A DNA stretch of 64,000 nt. It comes from Acidobacteriaceae bacterium (lineage in GTDB: Bacteria > Acidobacteriota > Terriglobia > Terriglobales > Acidobacteriaceae). Below, piece after piece: positions 25,401 to 31,247 of this stretch. Every line of letters starts with the position of its first letter. The stretch's first letter is position 1. The translations under genes and the position numbers were made by a program. The stretch lies in assembly GCA_003138515.1 (NCBI GenBank), contig PLGG01000056.1:141198-205197 (forward strand), given 5' to 3'. Below the pieces are notes generated by a model. It was not told the DNA's origin. It was given only the letters and a program-made list of their open reading frames with translations, and did no database searches.

Positions 25401-25742
25401 CACACGGTAGGCGAGTGGTTCAACCCCAACGCTTTCAGCCCGCCAACCGTCACTGTGGGCGCGACCACCTACGGAACCTACGGCAACGCCAGGCGCGACT
25501 CGCTCGTAGGCCCCGGGCTCACGGAACTGGATTTCTCAGCGGTGAAAGACACGCACATCACCGAGAGGCTCAACCTGCAGTTCCGCGCCGAGTTCTTCAA
25601 CATTCCCAACCACACCAACTTCCTCACGCCGAACGAGGTCGTCTACTCTTCGGCCACGCAGTTGTCACCCACTGCGGGCGTGGTCACCGCCACCTCCACC
25701 ACCTCGCGCCAAATTCAATTCGGCGCGAAGTTGCAGTTCTAA
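22497..25742 (+). CDS. TonB-dependent receptor with carboxypeptidase regulatory-like domain
   Basis: A 1081-residue outer-membrane protein. The signal peptide ends at PARAQ. Residues 30-115 form a carboxypeptidase-regulatory-like beta domain (IIRDSTGAALSGATVTVRQ, GRYAAPSVPVGHYTISV). A plug follows (KELPLNGRSFDQLLTLNPA, then GGRRPQDNLFLLNGIEYTGA). The remainder is a long beta-barrel with frequent aromatic-ended strands, ending in IQFGAKLQF with the terminal Phe needed for insertion. This architecture, often called Oar-like, is expanded in Acidobacteriota and thought to import glycans or peptides. The substrate is unknown and no SusD or hydrolase gene is adjacent. It starts with ATG after AGGAGAC. 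Confidence 0.92.
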   Translation: MTIQKKLARISLVLSLAIAALAAVPARAQIVGGNVGGIIRDSTGAALSGATVTVRQTDTGATRTLVTGSDGRYAAPSVPVGHYTISVTHDGFQPEERTGIVLVIGQSVQVDLVLGVSSVRETVVVNAGDPVVNTTSQQTAGLVDERQVKELPLNGRSFDQLLTLNPATVNYTGERSGSIGTSNSSVGNMFSVGGRRPQDNLFLLNGIEYTGASLINVTPGGTSGQLLGVDAVREFNVVTDTYGASYGKRDGAQVSIVTTSGTNSLHGTAFEFIRNSALDARNYFDQSSIPEFQRNQFGGTLGGPIRKDKLFLFGNYEGFRQAWGLSDVTLVPDNEARQGYLPCAQVTPAPNPCPSSGLANVGVNSAVAPLLNLWPVENGPELLSNGNPSGIAEAFSHPPQHINEDFGTTRFDDNLGSKDLLFAVYTVDASSATSPSANPLSYVNENLREQVASIQEQHVISTSLLNTARFGYSRGSYFFTGLVPVTGVPGWVSGDPVGAIVISGSTASNGASSITGAGANVGSNNRTARNLFTEDDHVYWSKGRQQIEAGGWLQRVQANDLLAQNQYGQASFSTEQTFLKGTVATFTLVPAPTAMGWRSFLGAGFFEDTIKVTPRFELRAGFRSESTNGWNESQGRAANYAIVNGVLQTTPVVGNSALSTNRARFLPNPRLGFAWDVRGNGKTAIRGGIGLYHGLLDTLDYRLDQTAPFNTAESIKTIAVSSLNFTAGVPPPSTAKVSPSNVQPNLSTPADITWSLRIEQQVAPNTSLTVGYVGFHAYHQILSEDMNEPTPVYASTGQVYYPSTTDVNPNLANSTSWVSQGTGLYNALEVDARHTYANGLQLRGNYTWSKNLDDGSAWNTSVSGNTPAFVSFPLNPKVDWGPAATDVRNAASINGSYDLPFGPNRHFLNSASGPVAFLAGGWTTSAIFAIQTGFPFSPQLGYNPPGNGDSRNPIRPNVNPSFTGNLYPHTVGEWFNPNAFSPPTVTVGATTYGTYGNARRDSLVGPGLTELDFSAVKDTHITERLNLQFRAEFFNIPNHTNFLTPNEVVYSSATQLSPTAGVVTATSTTSRQIQFGAKLQF

Positions 25743-25770
25743 AGTCGCCTTTCACCCCGCGCAATCTTGG

Positions 25771-25810
25771 GTGCCCCATCCTAGCCACGTTCTTTGCGGC
25801 TAGGATGGGA
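25771..25810. repeat. GTGCCCC-family hairpin after the receptor gene
   Basis: Perfect 12-bp arms: CCCATCCTAGCC at 25775-25786 and GGCTAGGATGGG at 25798-25809, led by GTGCC. It lies about 30 bases after the receptor stop and may end the transcript, though no T run follows. Confidence 0.8.
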
Positions 25811-25830
25811 AAGCACAACAACCCACACGC

Positions 25831-25902
25831 CGACTTGCCAACTCGCCAACTTGCTAACTCGCTCCCTCGCTCCCCAACTCCCTCGCTCCCTGACTCACCC
25901 GC
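25831..25902. repeat. 8-bp tandem array, nine units
   Basis: Successive octamers read cgacttgc, caactcgc, caacttgc, taactcgc, tccctcgc, tccccaac, tccctcgc, tccctgac and tcacccgc without a phase break. The consensus resembles the array at 52880-52975. Confidence 0.85.
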
Positions 25903-25930
25903 CCCCGAATGAGATCATCGAAACTAATCG

Positions 25931-25980
25931 TGGGTGCCCCACCCTCGTAGCGTCTTTGTTTTGCATCTAGGGTGGGTTCA
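25931..25980. repeat. GTGCCCC-family hairpin before the SemiSWEET-like gene
   Basis: TGGGTGCC leads to 8-bp arms CCCACCCT (25938-25945) and AGGGTGGG (25969-25976). The loop differs from that of the copy at 25771. Confidence 0.75.
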
Positions 25981-25996
25981 TGGGGGTCAATCGAAA

Positions 25997-26293
25997 ATGA
26001 GGGAAATTGTCACGTATGTCTTTGGGCTGGCCTTGCTGGGCAATGCAGCCCTTTTCGTGCCGCAGGCGCTCGCCGTCTGGCGCAAGAAAAGCGACGAAGG
26101 CGTTTCGCTGGTCACCTTCGGCGGCTTCTGCATTCTGCAGGTCATCGGAGTCATCCACGGCGTCTACGAACACGACAACTCCCTCATTTTCGGCCTCGGC
26201 GCCAGTTTTCTAACCTGCGGAACGGTCACCCTCCTTACCATCGTCTACCGCCTCCGCCGCCTTCGCGCACCCGCCGCCTATCCACCCGTCTGA
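25997..26293 (+). CDS. SemiSWEET-like PQ-loop membrane protein
   Basis: A 98-residue protein with three hydrophobic helices (about 3-24, 37-56, 62-83). The PQ motif VPQALAVWRKKSDEGVSLVTF sits at residues 21-41. This is the half-transporter layout of bacterial SemiSWEETs, which dimerise to move sugars down a gradient. The C terminus is basic (RLRRLRAP). The start is taken at the ATG giving MREIVTYVFG. The longer in-frame start at 25934 would translate the hairpin repeat. Transport substrate is unknown. Confidence 0.75.
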   Translation: MREIVTYVFGLALLGNAALFVPQALAVWRKKSDEGVSLVTFGGFCILQVIGVIHGVYEHDNSLIFGLGASFLTCGTVTLLTIVYRLRRLRAPAAYPPV

Positions 26294-26484
26294 CCGGCCC
26301 CCTTCCGACCCAATCTGCCCGTCATGACCAAAGCCGGGTGACACCCATCACATCGCGCCTGTGGAAGGATGAGTACGACAGGGGAATGCAATCCAGCGTA
26401 TACTGCTCTTCCACGGCGGCCAAAGCCCCTGGGAACCCAGGGGGCGCCCCGCTATTTCCCTGGCTCAGACCCACGGAGGACCCA

Positions 26485-26937
26485 ATGAAGATCACAGACA
26501 CCGTCGACCAGGTGCTGAAGCAAAAGACCTTCAATAAGATCCTGCCCATCGACCCCGAGCAAACGGTTCACCAAGCGCTTTCGCTCATGGCTGAGCACGA
26601 CGTCGGCGCCTTGATGGTCATGTCCGGATCGAAACTGCTGGGCATTCTTTCCGAGCGCGACTACGCCCGCAAAGGCATTCTCCTCGGGCACCACTCCAAA
26701 GACACAACGGTGCGCGAGATCATGACCAGCCCGGTCATCTCCGTCACGCCGCGTCAAACGGTCGACGACTGCATGAACCTCATGACTCAGGGCCACTTCC
26801 GCCATCTGCCCGTGCTCGACGGCGACAAATTGATCGGCGTCATCTCCATCGGCGACATGGTAAAGTGGGTCATCTCCGGCCAGGAGCATGCCATCCAGGC
26901 CCTCGAGGGCTACATCACCGGCGCGTATCCGGGCTAG
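26485..26937 (+). CDS. Two-CBS-domain protein
   Basis: A 150-residue protein with two CBS motifs in tandem: about residues 10-68 (VHQALSLMAEHDVGALMV, LLGILSERDYARK) and 75-135 (EIMTSPVISVTPRQTVDDCMNLM, LPVLDGDKLIGVISIGDMVK). CBS pairs bind adenine nucleotides and act as energy sensors. As a stand-alone protein it probably controls a partner elsewhere. GGAGGA at 26475-26480 precedes the ATG. The next gene starts six bases after its stop. Confidence 0.9.
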   Translation: MKITDTVDQVLKQKTFNKILPIDPEQTVHQALSLMAEHDVGALMVMSGSKLLGILSERDYARKGILLGHHSKDTTVREIMTSPVISVTPRQTVDDCMNLMTQGHFRHLPVLDGDKLIGVISIGDMVKWVISGQEHAIQALEGYITGAYPG

Positions 26938-26943
26938 AAGCGC

Positions 26944-27213
26944 ATGTGCCGCAATATCAAAATGCTCTTCAACTTCGATCCTCCTGTCACGGACGAGGAG
27001 GCGCGTGCCGCGTCGCTGCAGTATGTCCGCAAAGTGAGTGGCTTCAACAAACCGTCGAAGGCCAACGAGGCAGCGTTTAGTGCCGCGGTCGATGAGATCG
27101 CCGCAGCATCGATGCGGTTACTCAGCCAGCTTGAGACACAGGCACCGCCACGCAATCGCGAAGAAGAAGCGGCGAAGGCGAAGCTGCGGGGTATGTCGCG
27201 GTTTGGCTCGTGA
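26944..27213 (+). CDS. DUF2277 family protein
   Basis: An 89-residue soluble helical protein. Its N terminus MCRNIKMLFNFDPPVTDEE and later QYVRKVSGFNKPS match the widespread DUF2277 family, whose role is unknown. The early CRNI and FNF.PP motifs are the most conserved part. It is separated by six bases from the CBS gene, implying co-transcription. Confidence 0.85.
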   Translation: MCRNIKMLFNFDPPVTDEEARAASLQYVRKVSGFNKPSKANEAAFSAAVDEIAAASMRLLSQLETQAPPRNREEEAAKAKLRGMSRFGS

Positions 27214-27297
27214 ATCAGGCGGAGGCGTTTGCCTCCCCGGAATCTGGGCTTAGAAATCTGCTGAACCTGAATCGCAGGATCTGCGCAGCGCGCCGGA

Positions 27298-28557
27298 TCA
27301 CCCCAGAAAGATCCCCGCAATCGACGCCGAGATCAAGTTCGCCATCGTCCCCGCCAGCATCGCCCGCACGCCTAGCCGCGCCAGGTCGTTGCGCCGCTCT
27401 GGAACCAGCGCGCCGATGCCGCCGATCTGCATCCCGATCGATCCCAGGTTCGCAAATCCGCACAGCGCAAACGTGGCAATGGTAAATGACCTCGGCAGCA
27501 GTGTTGCCTTCTGCGCGCCCAGAGAAATGTACGCGATCACTTCGTTCAGCGCCATGCGCGTGCCCAGCAGCGTCCCGATCGCGCCGCAATCCTGCCACGG
27601 CACGCCGATCACCCATGCCACCGGCCGGAAGAAAAATCCCAGAATCAGCCCCAGGCCCGGTGGAACCCAGTGCATGTAGCTCAGCCCGTGTACCCAGCCC
27701 AGCATCATGTCCAGCAGCGCCACCAGCGCCAGAAAGCTGATCAGCATGATGGCCACATTCAACGCGAGCTTGCCGCCGTCGATCGTCCCGCGCGCAATCG
27801 CCCCGATAAAATTCTCATCCGCGTGCAGCTCGTCTTTGGGAATGACGACCTTGCCCTCTGTCGCCGGCACTTCCGTTTCCGGCACCAGCATCTTGGCTAG
27901 CAGGATCGTTCCCGGCGAAGTCATGATCACCGCCGACAGCAGGTGCCGCGCCTCCACTCCCTGTGCGATGTACATGGCCATGATGCCGCCTGAAACGTGC
28001 GCCATCCCGCTGGTCATAATCGTCATCAGTTCGCTGCGTGTGGCCTTCGACAAAAACGGCCGGATCGTCAGCGGCGCTTCCGTCTGCCCCATGAAGATGC
28101 TCGCCGCCACATTCATGCTCTCCGCGCCGGAGATGCGCATCGTCTTCAGCATGATCCACGCCATGCCGCGAATAATGATCTGCATCAAGCCAATGTGATA
28201 GAGCACCGCGAAGAACGCCGAGATAAATATGATCGTCGGCAGCACCTGGAATGCAAAGATGGCGCCCTTATTTCCCCCCAACATGCTGCCGAACGCGCCG
28301 GAGTTCGGCAGCCCAAGCTGCCCGAACAACACCTGCGTCCCCGCGAACGTCGCCGACAGCATGTTGGTCACTACGCCGCCCGCAAACGTCATAAACCGCG
28401 ATCCCCAATCGGAGCGCAGCACAATGAACGCAAACGTGAATTGCAAGCCCAGTCCCCAGGCAATCGTGCGCCACCGTATGTGTCTGCGGTCGGTGGAGAA
28501 TAGCCATGCGGCCAAGAGCACCGCCAGAATCCCCAGCACGCCTGTGAATCGACCCAA
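27298..28557 (-). CDS. nupC: Concentrative nucleoside transporter, NupC type
   Basis: A 419-residue inner-membrane transporter with about ten hydrophobic helices. Family landmarks are FQVLPTIIFISAFFAVLYHIG, NVAASIFMGQTEAPLTIRPFL, MTSGMAHVSGGIMAMYI, and near the end the conserved ALCGFANLGSIGMQIGG. It imports nucleosides with protons or sodium. The start is a TTG with GAGGAG seven bases upstream. It shares a strand with the phosphorylase and cdd genes at 29115-30970, fitting a nucleoside uptake and salvage set, although a plus-strand gene sits between them. Confidence 0.92.
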   Translation of the reverse strand: MGRFTGVLGILAVLLAAWLFSTDRRHIRWRTIAWGLGLQFTFAFIVLRSDWGSRFMTFAGGVVTNMLSATFAGTQVLFGQLGLPNSGAFGSMLGGNKGAIFAFQVLPTIIFISAFFAVLYHIGLMQIIIRGMAWIMLKTMRISGAESMNVAASIFMGQTEAPLTIRPFLSKATRSELMTIMTSGMAHVSGGIMAMYIAQGVEARHLLSAVIMTSPGTILLAKMLVPETEVPATEGKVVIPKDELHADENFIGAIARGTIDGGKLALNVAIMLISFLALVALLDMMLGWVHGLSYMHWVPPGLGLILGFFFRPVAWVIGVPWQDCGAIGTLLGTRMALNEVIAYISLGAQKATLLPRSFTIATFALCGFANLGSIGMQIGGIGALVPERRNDLARLGVRAMLAGTMANLISASIAGIFLG

Positions 28558-28661
28558 AGTGATTCTCCTCGCCTTTAAATCGAAGGGCTTTGGATAACCT
28601 TAAATCATCTCGCGGACGGGCAGGTACGCGAAAATCAAACTGACAGCGGGAACTCCCGGAG

Positions 28662-29090
28662 GTGGTAATCGACAACGCGGCTCTCCACTCGTTTATGGCG
28701 CGCTTTCGCTACGGAGTTGTATCGTGCACATCGAAAGCCGGAACTCCACAGTCGGCGCTCGTCGGCATCGCCACGACTCCGGAGCTCGAGATCGTTTTCG
28801 ACACAGTGAGGTCGTCGCGAAAGTATTCCAATCTTATTGAACGGCCCTCCTGCTCTTTCGTCGTTGGCTGGGAGGGTGAGCAAACGGTCCAGTTCGAAGG
28901 GTTCGCCAGAGAGCCCGAGGGCGAAGAGCTTCGCCGCTACCAGCAGGCGTACTTCGCCGTTTGGACCGACGGGCCCGCGCGTATGAGCTGGCCTGGAATC
29001 ACCTGGTTCGTCGTGCGCCCCCGCTGGATTCGCTTCAGCGACTTCGACCGGAATCCGCCGCTCATCGAAGAGAGATCTTTTCCGGTCTGA
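28662..29090 (+). CDS. Pyridoxamine 5'-phosphate oxidase-fold protein
   Basis: About 142 residues with the split-barrel flavin-binding pattern: FRYGVVSCTSKAGTPQSALVGIA, ELEIVFDTVRSSRKYSNLIE, and a late WPGITWFVVRPRWIRFSDF. Members reduce or oxidise small molecules with FMN or F420. True PdxH function is unlikely because the protein is short. The start is unclear: GTG at 28662 overlaps a GGAGG, and the next ATG (28695) would trim the first strand. It diverges from nupC and converges with the phosphorylase gene. Confidence 0.8.
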   Translation: MVIDNAALHSFMARFRYGVVSCTSKAGTPQSALVGIATTPELEIVFDTVRSSRKYSNLIERPSCSFVVGWEGEQTVQFEGFAREPEGEELRRYQQAYFAVWTDGPARMSWPGITWFVVRPRWIRFSDFDRNPPLIEERSFPV

Positions 29091-29114
29091 CTTTCGAATT
29101 GAGCGCTCGCCGAG

Positions 29115-30494
29115 CTACGAACGCGGCGTCGAGACCAGGTGTGTTTCAGCATTTTCTTGCGTGAACACCCGCCCCACTAAGGGCACTGGTTCCGGCGGAG
29201 TTTTTGAAAAGCGAATCGCCCGCTTCAAAATCGCCACCGGCTCCGCCAGCAACTCCGGCTTCGTCGCGTACACCGTCGCGAATGGTTGCCCCTTCTCGAT
29301 CTTCGCCCCGCGCCGCGCATGGAAAAGAATCCCCGCGTGCGGATCGACCGGCTCGCCGGCCTTCTCGCGCCCCGCGCCCGTTCGCTGCACCGCCCAGCCC
29401 AGCGCCGTCGTATCCATCTCTGCCACAAACCCGCTTTCCCATGCGGCGACGATCTCCGTCGCTCCCGGCTTGTGAAAACTCTTCATATCGTCGAAGACGC
29501 TCACATCCCCGCCTTGCGCGTCGACCATCTTCATAAAAGCAGCGAGCCCCGCGCCATCATCCAGCGCAGCTTCCGCCAGCGTGTAGCCGGTCTTCGCCGA
29601 TTCGGCTTTCCCGCCTAAATAGATCATCCATCCGGCCAGAATCAGCGACAGCTCGCGCAAGTCCTCGCTCCAGGCCGGCCTCTCGCCGCGCAGCAGCTCC
29701 ACGCACTCCACCAGCTCGATCCAGTTTCCCGCCGCGCGCCCCAACGGCTGGCTCATGTCGGTCATCAACGCTACCGTGCGCGTCCCCGCAGCCTCAGCCG
29801 TCGCCACCATCAACGCCGCCAGAAACTCCGCGTCCTCTTGCCTGCGCAGGAACGCCCCCGACCCCGTCTTCACGTCGAGCACCAGCCCGTCCAGCCCCGC
29901 CGCCAATTTCTTGCTCAGTATTGACGCGCAGATCAGCCCCGGGTTTTCGACCGTCCCCGTGCGATCGCGCAGCGCGTACAGCTTTCGGTCCGCGGGCGCA
30001 AGTTCATCCGTCTGCCCGATGATCGACGCGCCGCAATTCTTGATCACCGCCTCGAACTCGGCCAGCGTCAGCGCCGTGCGGTAGCCGGGAATCGCTTCGA
30101 GCTTGTCCAGCGTTCCCCCGGTGTGGCCCAGCGCGCGTCCGCTGATCATCGGCACGGCCACGCCGCACGCCGCCGCCAGCGGAGCCACCAGAAAGCTCGT
30201 CTTGTCGCCCACCCCGCCAGACGAATGCTTGTCCACCGCCCGCCGGCCCAGCCCCGCCGGCGAGAATTTCACCCCCGAGTCGCGCATTGCCAGCGTCAGC
30301 GCGCGCGTCTCATCGAGTGACAGCCCCTTCAGCCACGAAGTCATCAGCCACGCCGCCAGCTCGGCCTCCGGAATCGACCCATTCGCCGCGCCCGCCGCCA
30401 CAAACGCAATCTCTCTCGCGTCCAGCTCCCCGCCGTCGCGCTTCCTGCGGATGATGTCGATCATGTGCAAGGGTGCAGAGTTTGTGCTTGTCAT
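29115..30494 (-). CDS. Pyrimidine-nucleoside (thymidine) phosphorylase
   Basis: A 459-residue protein of the thymidine/pyrimidine-nucleoside phosphorylase family. The N-terminal helical domain begins MIDIIRRKRDGGELDAREIAF. The phosphate-binding motif DKHSSGGVGDKTSFL is near residue 88, and SGRALGHTGGTLDKLEAIPG follows. The enzyme splits pyrimidine nucleosides to base and (deoxy)ribose 1-phosphate. Whether it is thymidine-specific (deoA) or broad (pdp) is not decidable here. Start candidates are ATG 30494 and ATG 30464. It lies 62 bases downstream of cdd. Cytidine could be deaminated by Cdd and the uridine then cleaved. Confidence 0.9.
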   Translation of the reverse strand: MTSTNSAPLHMIDIIRRKRDGGELDAREIAFVAAGAANGSIPEAELAAWLMTSWLKGLSLDETRALTLAMRDSGVKFSPAGLGRRAVDKHSSGGVGDKTSFLVAPLAAACGVAVPMISGRALGHTGGTLDKLEAIPGYRTALTLAEFEAVIKNCGASIIGQTDELAPADRKLYALRDRTGTVENPGLICASILSKKLAAGLDGLVLDVKTGSGAFLRRQEDAEFLAALMVATAEAAGTRTVALMTDMSQPLGRAAGNWIELVECVELLRGERPAWSEDLRELSLILAGWMIYLGGKAESAKTGYTLAEAALDDGAGLAAFMKMVDAQGGDVSVFDDMKSFHKPGATEIVAAWESGFVAEMDTTALGWAVQRTGAGREKAGEPVDPHAGILFHARRGAKIEKGQPFATVYATKPELLAEPVAILKRAIRFSKTPPEPVPLVGRVFTQENAETHLVSTPRS

Positions 30495-30556
30495 ATCGCG
30501 GCGACGCCCAGCCTTCCCGACCCCTGTTCCCTCGCTTTTCACTTCAGCGTCATCCC

Positions 30557-30970
30557 CTACTTCAGCTTCATCTCCGACCCCAGCGGCAGCAGCTCGCTCA
30601 GGGCCATCGTCCTCGTTCCGTCCGCGGCAGGAAACATCACCGGCGCATCGGGCGTCATGAATTCGGCCAGAACCTGCCGGCACGCGCCGCAAGGAGGGCT
30701 GGCCGATCTATTCAAATTCGCCACCGCAGCCGCCGCAATCCGGACCTTCGGCCCGAATTCGGAAACCGCCCGCGCCACCGCCGCCCGCTCCGCGCAAACC
30801 GTAAGCCCGTAGCTCACGTTCTCCACATTGGTCCCGGTCACTGTCTCGCCGTTCGTCAGCCGCAGCGCCGCCCCCACGCGGAACTCTGAGTACGGCGAGT
30901 AGGAATTCTCCGCCGCCTGCCACGCCGCTTCAAACAGCTTCTCCATCTCCTGCTGGTTCACGTTCGTCAT
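30557..30970 (-). CDS. cdd: Cytidine deaminase
   Basis: A 137-residue zinc enzyme. TVCAERAAV carries Cys59 and catalytic Glu61, and SPPCGACRQV carries Cys94 and Cys97, the three-cysteine zinc site of tetrameric Cdd. It deaminates cytidine and deoxycytidine to uridine forms in the cytoplasm. It is the first gene of a minus-strand salvage run followed by pyrimidine-nucleoside phosphorylase. NSYSPYSEFRVGAAL is the usual substrate-binding lead-in. Confidence 0.94.
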   Translation of the reverse strand: MTNVNQQEMEKLFEAAWQAAENSYSPYSEFRVGAALRLTNGETVTGTNVENVSYGLTVCAERAAVARAVSEFGPKVRIAAAAVANLNRSASPPCGACRQVLAEFMTPDAPVMFPAADGTRTMALSELLPLGSEMKLK

Positions 30971-31188
30971 CGCGATCGCACCCCACGTCCCACAAGCAGT
31001 CGAAATTAGAGGCTAATGCATCGCATCCGCGCATGTACACTCGCCGCGTCCCAAACGCAGCCCGCGGAACAGCCGACAAAAAACAGCCGCAGGCGAAACC
31101 CTGACCTGCACGTCGCCGGTTCTTCTGCGCCGGAACGCAGGGCGGCGTTGCCCATCTTTCGCGTAGCGAAGAGTGGGAACGCGCAAGC

Positions 31189-31247
31189 CCACTCGCCACC
31201 GGCTCGCTTACTCGCTGACTGGCTAACTCGCTGACTTGCTGTCTCCC
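31189..31247. repeat. 8-bp tandem array forming the end of the fusion gene
   Basis: Octamers ttactcgc, tgactggc, taactcgc, tgacttgc and tgtctccc run in phase from 31208, after a ccactcgc unit and a short phase break. The TAG stop of the minus-strand fusion gene (31223-31225) and its last few codons lie within the array. Confidence 0.85.
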
